DNA of 64,000 nucleotides. Origin: Planctomycetota bacterium. GTDB lineage: Bacteria; Planctomycetota; Planctomycetia; Pirellulales; Pirellulaceae. Within the stretch, counting starts at the first letter, position 1. Each line of letters opens with the position of its first letter. The notes beneath the pieces were generated by a model. The model was not told the origin of the DNA. It ran no database searches and saw nothing but the letters and a program-made list of their open reading frames with translations. This document shows positions 8,989 to 16,481 of this stretch, piece after piece. The position numbers were made by a program, and so were the translations under genes. The stretch lies in assembly GCA_016872775.1 (NCBI GenBank), contig VGZA01000001.1, forward strand, positions 124,001 through 188,000. The letters are read 5' to 3'.

Positions 8989-9447
8989 TACATCTCATTC
9001 TGGGCGCGGATCGGACTGGCGAATCACGAAGCGATCGCCGCGGCCAAAGCTGGCGTGATCGGTCTGGCAATGTCGGCAGCCGCGACTTACGCGTCGAAGG
9101 GAGTTCGCGTCAACGCGGTCGCTCCGGGTCTGGTGCGAACGGCATTGACCCGGCGAATCTGGGACAATCCCAAGTCCGCCGAGGCCTCGCAGGCAATGCA
9201 TGCCTTGGGCCGCCTTGGCGAACCCGACGATGTGGCCTCGCTGATCGCCTGGCTCCTCGACCCGTCGAACTTCTGGGTGACGGGGCGGGTCATCGGCGTC
9301 GACGGCGGCTTGGCCTGCCTTGGGAGCCACAAGCAGGACATTACGTATTCGATGAAACAGGTTTCTGCACAAAGGGGTCGCCGTTTCAGGAAGGCGTTTA
9401 TTTGCCCTCAATTACGAGTACTTCATGCGACAGGCAGGTGGCGTTGA
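8989..9447 (+). pseudogene. 3' remnant of an SDR dehydrogenase gene
   Basis: Translation from just after an in-frame stop at 8986-8988 gives [20 protein letters not shown], then [36 protein letters not shown] and [13 protein letters not shown]. This is the active-site helix through the C-terminus of an SDR oxidoreductase. The whole N-terminal half, including the NAD(P)-binding glycine motif, is missing, and after about 9330 the frame runs into unrelated sequence. A GTG at 9055 could start a 130-residue product, but it would lack the cofactor site. It is interpreted as a truncated gene, unrelated to the SDR at 2369. Confidence 0.72.
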
Positions 9448-9637
9448 ACGCTTCCAACGTATGATGTTGTGGCTACCCACTTGGCACGACGCTCGACAAG
9501 TCCTGCAGACCCTGGGTGTGGAAAGCGAGGAAGTCGCCTCCAAGTTACGGACTCGACATTCCATCGAGCAGGAACGAGAATTGCTCGACTTGTACGATCT
9601 GATCGCGGAGCGACTGGCTGATCGCTCCACGCTGTAA
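9425..9637 (+). CDS. Small unknown protein, possibly a gene fragment
   Basis: 70 residues from the ATG at 9425. The frame is open back to a stop at 9353-9355, and the upstream part (ending [11 protein letters not shown]) also reads like protein, so the true 5' end may be further left or lost. The C-terminal half is strongly helical and charged ([20 protein letters not shown]). It overlaps the end of the SDR remnant in another frame. No family was recognised. It may be the tail of a decayed gene in this rearranged interval. Confidence 0.4.
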   Translation: MRQAGGVERFQRMMLWLPTWHDARQVLQTLGVESEEVASKLRTRHSIEQERELLDLYDLIAERLADRSTL

Positions 9638-9640
9638 GCT

Positions 9641-9675
9641 TGACCTCTGTGGACTCTGTGCCCCCTGTGGCTTAA
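9641..9675. repeat. Short dispersed repeat, left copy
   Basis: The segment reads tgacctctgtggactctg followed by tgccccctgtggcttaa. A close copy with the same word order sits at 11241-11274. The two copies bracket the hydrolase-like gene in the same orientation. Similar ctctgtg/ccctgtgg-type repeats occur between genes in several large bacterial genomes. Confidence 0.6.
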
Positions 9676-9764
9676 GTTAACCGAACGCAGGAGCTGACGG
9701 CGGCCGCCCTGTATTCAAAATTTGCCGCGTGGTGCTTGGACGAACGACTCAGGAGTGACATGCT

Positions 9765-11117
9765 TTGAGACTTGGCGCGGTAACACTGACGATCCTGTTG
9801 GCGGCTTGCAGCCAGCGCATCGCCCTGGCCCAGGGTAGTCGCTCCCCCGAGGTGATTGTCGACGTTGGGGTGGCTGACGAAGTGTGGATGCGCAAACACA
9901 AAATGACCGAGGCGGACGTGAATCAGCTGGTCGCCCAATTGAAGGAGGCCGGTTGTCAAAGACTGCACGTCACCTGCGGCTGTCTGGGGACATTCCCCTA
10001 CCGCAGCGCGTTGGAATATCCGTTCCGGTTTGACCCCGAACATGCCCGTGCGAATGCCATCACTCCTTTCCCGAAAGAGCTTGGCACAGATCTCGAATCG
10101 TACATTGCCCAGCACACGGCGTGGAACAACCGCTTCGCGGACATCATCCACAACGATTTCGATCCGCCTACGGCATTCATCCGCGCGGGGCACCAGCAGG
10201 GTATGAAAGTGTATGCATGGATTGACCTCTTCGACGGGGGTTGGCCCGGTTATCGTTCGAAGTTTCTCGAGGAACATCCCCATTGCCAATGGGTGGGGAA
10301 GGACGGCAAGACCTACTTCAAGGGCGTGTGGGATTATGCCTGGCCCGAGGCCCGCGCTTTCCGCGTGGCGCAAGCGCGCGAACTTCTTGATCGCGGCGTC
10401 GACGGCATCCATTGCTCCGCCAGGTCCCATGCCAGGCACCTGCCCAACACCCACGACGAGGATTATTACGGCTACAGCGAACCTATTGTGCAGGCGTTCC
10501 AGCGGAAATACGGCATTGACATTCGCGCGACCCAGGATTTTGACAGGGCAGCATGGCACGATCTGAAGGGCGAGGCGATGCTGGATCTCTATCGTGATCT
10601 GGCCGGGCTTTGCCACAGCCGTGGCAAGAAACTCTGCATCGGGTTGCAGTTGGGGCGCCATACGCAGTTTGCCGTCGACGATTACTTCAGCACGAATGTC
10701 GTGTTGCGCTACTCAAATCACTGGAGGAAGCTGGTCGACGAGGGCATTGCCGATGAGTTAATCCTGGGTGATTACGAGGCCGTGAAGGGCACGGATTGGA
10801 AGAACGTGCGCGAGGGCGGTTGGCGCGTGAAACCCGATATCCAGCTTCGCGAGGGTGAAGACCTGTATGACTGGGCGTCGCGCGAATACCAATCCTACTG
10901 TCATGGGAAGACGCGCCTGTACCTCTTTTCCCAATGGATGGAGACCGACCCCCGAAAGCTCGAACCACTCTTGACCTTCTGGGCGGACACGACGCGCAAA
11001 CACAGCTTCGATGGTATCACGATGCACGAAGCCTGGACCTTCGAGGACAAGCCCGGCAATATGTCGCTGCTGCGCGCCATGACGCAACGCTTGAAGGCCG
11101 AGCCGTCGTCGCCATGA
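9765..11117 (+). CDS. Exported TIM-barrel glycoside-hydrolase-like protein
   Basis: 450 residues with an N-terminal signal. The hydrophobic run LTILLAAC gives a plausible lipobox (LAAC, Cys15), or a Sec signal ending around ALAQG. The body looks like a (beta/alpha)8 hydrolase of the GH10/DUF4015-like superfamily: GMKVYAWIDLF, ELLDRGVDGIHCSARS, and SFDGITMHEAW near the end. A specific catalytic acid pair cannot be assigned. The start is a TTG at 9765, chosen because AGGAG at 9751-9755 lies 9 bases upstream and no better initiation codon exists. It stands alone between two copies of a short repeat. It probably acts on an extracellular polysaccharide; the substrate is unknown. Confidence 0.65.
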   Translation: MRLGAVTLTILLAACSQRIALAQGSRSPEVIVDVGVADEVWMRKHKMTEADVNQLVAQLKEAGCQRLHVTCGCLGTFPYRSALEYPFRFDPEHARANAITPFPKELGTDLESYIAQHTAWNNRFADIIHNDFDPPTAFIRAGHQQGMKVYAWIDLFDGGWPGYRSKFLEEHPHCQWVGKDGKTYFKGVWDYAWPEARAFRVAQARELLDRGVDGIHCSARSHARHLPNTHDEDYYGYSEPIVQAFQRKYGIDIRATQDFDRAAWHDLKGEAMLDLYRDLAGLCHSRGKKLCIGLQLGRHTQFAVDDYFSTNVVLRYSNHWRKLVDEGIADELILGDYEAVKGTDWKNVREGGWRVKPDIQLREGEDLYDWASREYQSYCHGKTRLYLFSQWMETDPRKLEPLLTFWADTTRKHSFDGITMHEAWTFEDKPGNMSLLRAMTQRLKAEPSSP

Positions 11118-11240
11118 TGCGGCCGCTCACTTCTCACTTCTCTGTCGTCACTTCTCGCCTTCTGTGGGTGCAAGACGCCGAACCAGACGCTGCAGAAGAC
11201 AGCGGGGTGTGACGTGGTTTCTGGGTGTTCATGGCTCAGT

Positions 11241-11274
11241 GGCCTCTGGGGAATCTGTGCCCTCCGTGGTTTAA
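11241..11274. repeat. Short dispersed repeat, right copy
   Basis: Reads ggcctctggggaatctg followed by tgccctccgtggtttaa. It matches the 9641-9675 copy at most positions, in the same orientation. Together they flank the hydrolase-like gene as imperfect direct repeats. Confidence 0.6.
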
Positions 11275-11299
11275 TAGACGCTTCGAGCGACCTTCAACA

Positions 11300-11966
11300 T
11301 GACAAACTTCAAAGCCCATGACGCCTATATCGCTGCAGCACCTGAGGCGTTTCAAGCGCTGTTGGTTCAGCCCACACTCCTGCGTCTTGATGAGTGAACA
11401 TTACCACCTGCAAGCCATTTTCAGGCATTTTTGACGCGAGGCGACTATAGCAATCCACCATTGATCGGAAGAAGGAGTCGCCGTCTCCGGAAACTGCCAA
11501 ATGCGTTTGCTATCTGCTGTCCAATCGGGAAACTGGTGTCGAATCTGACCATCATACCAAGCTAGATAAAACTCAGACAATTCAGGGTAATTAACCGCAT
11601 CGGCATAAGGTGGATCAGTTAACTAGAAATCACAAGTATGATTAATGTGCCGACCGTCACCACGTATTGCCTTAATAGGTGTCTTTGCCTTACAGGCAGG
11701 ATTTGGGCATACGAGTTCCGAATCTTCGTTGACAGTTCCTTTCTTGGCTTTGGCCATAGCCTCCGCAGAGACGTTTTCTCGAACGTCTAAATCGAATCGC
11801 TTCTCGGTGGGCAGCAGGAGTAATGTTGCGATAACTTTCGTCTTTTCAGCGATCACCCACGAAGAAGCAAGAGGGATTCTCCAGCCACATTCTGGGCAAG
11901 TACATTCAGCACAGTATAGATAAGCATTGGAACACCATCGTCCTTCTGCGGCTCGTCGGTAGTTGC
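11300..11966 (-). pseudogene. Decayed DUF1156-type adenine DNA methyltransferase
   Basis: Three separate blocks on the minus strand read like parts of one DUF1156-family DNA methyltransferase. Block 1 (about 11966 to 11623) contains CSNAYLYCAECTCPECGW, then SSWVIAEKTKVIATLL and a CPNPAC ribbon, and ends at a stop. Block 2 (about 11615 to 11400) contains the amino-methyltransferase catalytic motif DPPY in TDPPYADAVNYPELSEFYLA. Block 3 (about 11430 to 11309), in another frame, contains ENGLQVVMFTHQDAGVWAE. Large internal parts between the ribbon and DPPY are missing, and stops and frame changes break the rest. DUF1156 methyltransferases are associated with phage-defence gene sets. No intact partner gene remains here. 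The family call rests on remembered motif layout. Confidence 0.7.
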
Positions 11967-12313
11967 TATCGGTACATCTCCTTGGGAAGCAACACGATCA
12001 ACGCTTCACCATTGGACACGAGCTAGGCCACTATCTTCTCCACGACCAAGAAGGCATCCATATTGATCGGCGGTTCGAGATAAAACTACGAAACGCAAAA
12101 TCAAGCGAGGGGATAGACGACGAAGAGAAAGAAGCGAACCTATTTTCGGCTGAGTTGCTCTTGCCCAATAGCTTTTTGGATTCCGATATAGCCAAAGTCG
12201 TGCCGGTTGATTTGGAAGACGAGGAATCGCTGACTCGCTTGGCCGCGATGTACGGTGTCAGCACCCAGGCCCTTATTTTCCGCTTAGCGCATCTCGGCCA
12301 CGTTCAGATTTGA
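11963..12313 (+). pseudogene. ImmA/IrrE-type metallopeptidase, N-terminally truncated
   Basis: 116 residues containing the zinc-protease core QRFTIGHELGHYLLH (HExxH) and the following EEKEANLFSAELLLP helix with the third ligand Glu, both typical of ImmA/IrrE peptidases that cleave phage or stress repressors. The family normally has 50-100 residues before this core; here a stop codon (11960-11962) sits immediately before the only possible start (TTG at 11963). Homology begins abruptly where the DUF1156 remnant ends on the other strand, so both genes seem cut at the same junction. It could be a minimal peptidase, but a broken gene is more likely. The usual HTH repressor partner is not visible. 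Confidence 0.68.
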
Positions 12314-12337
12314 GCCACCACGCTCAGGGATTCGCCA

Positions 12338-12655
12338 ATGTCCTCTTCAACCACACCAACCCTGGAACTCCCCGCACCGCTCGCGAGCGTGTTACAAGAA
12401 AAGGATTCCTGCCCCGACGACTTTGATGAAGCCGACGTCAGCTTCGTTTTGGAACGAGTGTTGGAAGAATGTGGCGAGATCAGTGAGGATCAACGCATGG
12501 CGAGCTTCGCTGAAATCGCAGCCCTTCAAATGCCGCTGGTCAACGGCCAAGAACGAAGTAAGTGGGGCACACGCTTTGGCCCGGTAGTGGAAGGGACACG
12601 ACAGGACGGCAGCCCCTATTCCTTCCCGGATATCCCCGCTACATTTGCTGTTTAA
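12338..12655 (+). CDS. Small acidic protein following the ImmA-like gene, unknown
   Basis: 105 residues, acidic, without signal or membrane segment. The central part (DDFDEADVSFVLERVLEECG, then ISEDQRMASFAEIAALQMPL) looks helical, and the C-terminus (KWGTRFGPVVEGTRQDGSPY) looks like beta structure. It starts 24 bases after the ImmA-like frame with a weak CAGGGA ribosome site, so the two are probably co-transcribed; it might be the substrate or partner of that peptidase, but nothing in the sequence proves this. Family not recognised. Confidence 0.5.
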   Translation: MSSSTTPTLELPAPLASVLQEKDSCPDDFDEADVSFVLERVLEECGEISEDQRMASFAEIAALQMPLVNGQERSKWGTRFGPVVEGTRQDGSPYSFPDIPATFAV

Positions 12656-12656
12656 C

Positions 12657-13010
12657 ATGACAACAAGCAAGATACTGTTCCCGTTGTTGATTGCCACAGT
12701 CATCGGTTTATCCGGGTTGGCTCTCTTCCTTTACAGAAGGAGGGCAAAGCTTGCCAATAAAAATATTTACGGCACTGGACTTGATCGAAAAGAATGGACT
12801 CTTCTCCAACAGGCTGTGCTTTGCGCGGGGGAATGCCCCGATTTTCCATCTAGATCATTTGATTCTCTTCCACTGAATCTCAAGAGTCATGCGGTCGGCC
12901 AGATTGTCGCACGTTGTCTAGCGAATGAACCAGATGTCGACTTGGAGGATGCAGCAAAGTTGATGGTTGGCGGACAAGAGAATGCATGGCTCGCCCTAAG
13001 TAAGTCGTAA
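12657..13010 (+). CDS. Small membrane-anchored protein, unknown
   Basis: 117 residues from the ATG at 12657, one base after the previous stop. There is one N-terminal membrane helix (ILFPLLIATVIGLSGLALFL), a basic stop-transfer RRRAK, then a soluble helical domain expected in the cytoplasm. The AT-rich codon use (for example aataaaaatatt) differs from neighbouring housekeeping genes and suggests acquisition. An attC-like hairpin begins 25 bases after its stop codon, the arrangement found in integron gene cassettes. Family not recognised. Confidence 0.5.
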   Translation: MTTSKILFPLLIATVIGLSGLALFLYRRRAKLANKNIYGTGLDRKEWTLLQQAVLCAGECPDFPSRSFDSLPLNLKSHAVGQIVARCLANEPDVDLEDAAKLMVGGQENAWLALSKS

Positions 13011-13035
13011 CGGGTCAATCTGTAGAAATCAGGGG

Positions 13036-13105
13036 CTAACAAACCGTTGCACACGGAGCCGCGGACCGCGCGGTTTTGGGGGATCAATGTCATTCGCCGC
13101 GGCCC
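13036..13105. repeat. attC-like or REP-like hairpin
   Basis: Begins CTAACAAACCGTTGCAC (13036-13052). A perfect 7-bp stem follows, GCCGCGG (13058-13064) pairing with CCGCGGC (13097-13103) around a 32-base loop. The CTAAC start and the imperfect long hairpin just after a small orphan gene resemble an integron attC site, but no clear GTTRG-type right-hand core box is seen. It may be a decayed site or another hairpin repeat class. Confidence 0.3.
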
Positions 13106-13255
13106 GGAATGGTGGACTGGGAGAGGGGCGAACAGGTTATTATTTGCGCGCAAACTCGTACGAGCAATTTGCAAACAACTGTCCTCGCTTCTCCACCGGT
13201 ATTTCGCCGGTTGAATCGGGTCGTTCGCCGCCCCGCAAGTGGCACACGCTCGGCG

Positions 13256-14104
13256 CTACCCCTCGATACCGAGTAGCGCCAGGGAGTCGCGCGCGATCAT
13301 CGCTTCGATCTCTCGTTCATCAAGTCTCGGCAAATTCGTTCCCTCCACCATCTGGTTCATTTTGCGCAGATCGCGAATCGTGGCATTGACCGAAGTGAAC
13401 GGATAATCCGTCCCGAACAACAGTTTGTCCCAGACCCCGTATTCCTGGACGAGCATCAGGCTATGGTAGAACTGGAACGGACGATAATGCAGCGCGCTGA
13501 TGTCGGCGAAAACATTGGGGTGCTTGCGGATCACCACCACGCATTCGCCTTCGTACGGGTGCCCCAGATGGGCCAGGATGATCTTGACATCCGGGTACTG
13601 CATGGCGACCGGATCGATATGGCGCGGCAAGGTGCATTCGAGCGGTGCCTGAGGGATAAAGGTCGTCCCGGTATGCAACAGCACTGGCAACTGATGGCGT
13701 TGCACGTATCTCCAGAACGGCGCCAGGGTCGAATCATCCGGTCGAAAGCCGGCATACATCGGCAGGAGTTTCACGCCGCACAGGCCCAATTCCTGGTGGC
13801 CTTCCCGCAGTTCCGATTCCCAGCCCGGCTGTGTCGGATCGACGGAGAGAAACCCGATCAGCGACTCCGGGTGCCGTCCCACGTACTCGGCGACATACCG
13901 ATCGGGGACCCAGACCCCGGATCGCCTGGCTTTACCGCCAAAAACGATGGTCCGCGTATCCGGTGTCGCTTGCTCGCGGTAGGATTCGTAACGCACCGAC
14001 AGATCGACCTCCACTCCCGCCCGCGCTCGTTTAAGCGGACGCAGAAATTCATCGCCAAAGTGGTGCGGATAATCCCAGGTGTGGCTGTGCACGTCGAAAA
14101 TCAT
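13256..14104 (-). CDS. Amidohydrolase-2 family TIM-barrel metal-dependent hydrolase
   Basis: A 282-residue protein of the amidohydrolase_2/ACMSD superfamily, hydrolases or decarboxylases using a barrel-bound metal. Metal-site features are the N-terminal HSH (residues 6-8 in MIFDVHSHTWDYPHHF), the central His in PVLLHTGTTF, the IILAHLGHP motif and the C-terminal Asp in LLFGTDYPF. No signal peptide. A diverged paralogue is at 35773-36669, with the same architecture and motif order. It is convergent with the small accessory genes and divergent from the sugar dehydrogenase gene. The substrate cannot be inferred. Confidence 0.87.
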   Translation of the reverse strand: MIFDVHSHTWDYPHHFGDEFLRPLKRARAGVEVDLSVRYESYREQATPDTRTIVFGGKARRSGVWVPDRYVAEYVGRHPESLIGFLSVDPTQPGWESELREGHQELGLCGVKLLPMYAGFRPDDSTLAPFWRYVQRHQLPVLLHTGTTFIPQAPLECTLPRHIDPVAMQYPDVKIILAHLGHPYEGECVVVIRKHPNVFADISALHYRPFQFYHSLMLVQEYGVWDKLLFGTDYPFTSVNATIRDLRKMNQMVEGTNLPRLDEREIEAMIARDSLALLGIEG

Positions 14105-14200
14105 TTGGCCAAGCGTAGCATGGCTTCCGCCCGGATTCCACCTTGCGAACGGTAGCGCCGGCGGGAAATAATGGGCCGATTCTGTTCTTTACCATCCGCA

Positions 14201-15400
14201 ATGAGTGAATTTTCAATGATGATTCGCAGCCTCGTGCCTCTCCTAGGCCTTTTCCTCCTGCCGGCGATCGGCAGCGCGCAACTGGCCGATACACCGTCCC
14301 GCTACCAGGTTGTGCGGGCGTTTCCCAACCTGCGATTAAACCGACCGATCGTCCTGACCCATCCCGGCGATGGCACCGACCGGCTGGTCGTCGCGTCGCA
14401 ACTGGGAAAGATCCAGATCATGCCGAACAAGCAGGACGTGACCGAGGAAAATCTCAAACTGTTCTGCGACCTGGAGTCGCAATTGGTTTACACGAAGGAA
14501 GAGAACGAGGAGGGTCTGCTGGGCCTGGCATTCCATCCCAAGTTCCGCGAGAACGGGGAATTCTTTGTCCATTACACCAGGAAGGATGCGCCGCCGCACA
14601 CGTCGGTTGTATCGCGATTCCGGACATCGAAGGAGTCACCCGACACGGCCGATCCGGCGACGGAGGAAGAGCTGATACGGATCCCGCAGCCGTTCTGGAA
14701 TCATAACGGCGGGGGACTGGCATTTGGTCCGGACGGATATTTGTACATCGCGCTGGGCGACGGCGGCAAACGGGACGACCCGTTTGGTAACGGCCAGAAT
14801 CTGGAGACGCTTTTGGGATCGATACTTCGAATCGACGTCAATCGCAAAGATGCCGGCAAGAACTACGCGATACCGCGCGACAATCCGTTTGTGAACCGCA
14901 CCAAGGCCGCGCCCGAGATTTACGCTTACGGGTTCCGCAATGTCTGGGGGATGTCATTCGACAAGGTGACCGGTTCGTTGTGGGTGGCCGACGTCGGTCA
15001 AGATCTGTGGGAGGAAATCGACATTGTGACCAAGGGCGGCAACTACGGCTGGAACCTGCGTGAAGCGGCGCACAAATTCGGCAAGAAAGGTTCGGAGCCC
15101 GACGAAAATCTGATCGATCCGGTCTGGGAGTACCACCACGAGGTCGGCAAATCGATTACCGGCGGTGTCGTCTACCGTGGCAAGAAGACTCCGTTTTTAG
15201 TCGGTTGCTATTTCTACGCCGACTACATCACCGGCCGGGTATGGGCTTTGAAATACGACGAACAGCAAAGGCAGTTCATCGCCAATTACTCGCTCAAAGC
15301 CGACTTGATGCCGTATATCGCGTTCGGGACCGATATGCATGACGAAGTTTATCTCACCGACGCTTTCGGGCAGTTCTGGATGATCGCGCCCGCCAATTAA
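14201..15400 (+). CDS. Exported PQQ-dependent sugar dehydrogenase-like protein
   Basis: About 400 residues: a signal peptide (LVPLLGLFLLPAIGSAQ) then a six-bladed propeller of the soluble aldose/glucose dehydrogenase family. Typical segments are EEGLLGLAFHPKF, PFWNHNGGGLAFGPDGYLYI with the catalytic-loop HNGG, EIYAYGFRNVWGMSFD, LWVADVGQDLWEEIDI and GGNYGWN. The family oxidises sugars with PQQ, but many planctomycete members are uncharacterised and may not bind PQQ. I start at the ATG at 14201; 14171 is in frame but lengthens the signal unusually, and 14216 is another option. The next gene, also an exported propeller, begins 53 bases on, probably in one operon. Confidence 0.85.
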   Translation: MSEFSMMIRSLVPLLGLFLLPAIGSAQLADTPSRYQVVRAFPNLRLNRPIVLTHPGDGTDRLVVASQLGKIQIMPNKQDVTEENLKLFCDLESQLVYTKEENEEGLLGLAFHPKFRENGEFFVHYTRKDAPPHTSVVSRFRTSKESPDTADPATEEELIRIPQPFWNHNGGGLAFGPDGYLYIALGDGGKRDDPFGNGQNLETLLGSILRIDVNRKDAGKNYAIPRDNPFVNRTKAAPEIYAYGFRNVWGMSFDKVTGSLWVADVGQDLWEEIDIVTKGGNYGWNLREAAHKFGKKGSEPDENLIDPVWEYHHEVGKSITGGVVYRGKKTPFLVGCYFYADYITGRVWALKYDEQQRQFIANYSLKADLMPYIAFGTDMHDEVYLTDAFGQFWMIAPAN

Positions 15401-15453
15401 GCTCGTTCCATCACCGTGTCCCATCCGTCCATTCAATACAGGGGGTGTTTGCC

Positions 15454-16467
15454 ATGCGATTTGCCGTGGGTCTGACTGTCGTTGTCTGTTTTCTGCTGGC
15501 GGTTCCGCGCGCCGAGGCGCAAAAGAAATCGCAACCCGTCCGCATGGGCTGCGGGACCATGACCTTCGACACGGTGCCCGGCTGGGGCATGCGTGAGGAC
15601 GGCTCATCGCCGCTAGGGCCGACCCACGGCGGCGTTGTGATTGACAAGGCCGGACATATCTACTGCAGCGCCAACCAGGGCGTCTTCGTGTTCTCGCCGG
15701 AAGGAAAGGTCGTCCACACTTTTCTCGGCAAGGACTTCACCGAATTGCATGACATGGAGATTCGGCAGGAGGAAGGCGGCGAGTTTATCTACGGCGCCAG
15801 AAACAACGCCGCCGAAGGCGTCAAATTCGACGCATCCAGCGGCACGATTGTGCTGCGGCTGAAGTATCCCGAAGAGTCAGGACTCGGTCTGAAACCGAAC
15901 GAATTCAAGCCGACGGCGATCACCGTTGCGCCCAACGGCGACATTTTTCTTTCCAACGGATACGCCAGCAACCACATCTTCAAATACAACAAGCAGGGAA
16001 AGTACCTGATGCACTTCGGCGCGAAAGGCAATGGGCTGAAGGAATTCAACACCGCGCACGGCATGACCATCGACACGCGCTACGATCCACCGCGATTGCT
16101 CGTCTGCGATCGCAACCACGAACCGAAAGGCCGGTTGCTGCACTACAGCCTGGAAGGCGAATTTATCGAGGAAGTGATCACGGGACTGGGCATGCCGACT
16201 TCGGCCAGCGTGTTCGGCGACTATGTCTCCGTTCCGGACCTGCACGGACGGCTGGTGATCCTGGACAAGAACAACACGATCATGGCGGTGCTGGGACATA
16301 ACCCGGACCCGGCGAAGCGCGTGAACTTCAACATCCCGCAGGATCAGTGGATCGAGGGAGTCTTCAGTGGTACCCACGGCTCGTACTGGGACAAGGACGG
16401 AAATCTGTACGTTCAGGATTGGAACGTCTCGGGCCGGCTGACGAAGCTGGTGCGCGTCAAGCCGTAG
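15454..16467 (+). CDS. Exported NHL-type beta-propeller protein
   Basis: A 337-residue protein from the ATG at 15454 (a GTG three codons earlier is possible), with a clear signal peptide (AVGLTVVVCFLLAVPRAEAQ). The rest consists of NHL/peptidylglycine-lyase-like propeller repeats: GGVVIDKAGHIYCSANQGV, PTAITVAPNGDIFLSNGYAS, HGMTIDTRY and GSYWDKDGNLYVQDWN. Such proteins are abundant in planctomycetes and act outside the cytoplasm. No catalytic residues can be assigned. It lies just downstream of the sugar dehydrogenase-like gene, so both may serve carbohydrate or surface metabolism. Confidence 0.8.
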   Translation: MRFAVGLTVVVCFLLAVPRAEAQKKSQPVRMGCGTMTFDTVPGWGMREDGSSPLGPTHGGVVIDKAGHIYCSANQGVFVFSPEGKVVHTFLGKDFTELHDMEIRQEEGGEFIYGARNNAAEGVKFDASSGTIVLRLKYPEESGLGLKPNEFKPTAITVAPNGDIFLSNGYASNHIFKYNKQGKYLMHFGAKGNGLKEFNTAHGMTIDTRYDPPRLLVCDRNHEPKGRLLHYSLEGEFIEEVITGLGMPTSASVFGDYVSVPDLHGRLVILDKNNTIMAVLGHNPDPAKRVNFNIPQDQWIEGVFSGTHGSYWDKDGNLYVQDWNVSGRLTKLVRVKP

Positions 16468-16481
16468 ACGGTTCCCGCCAG

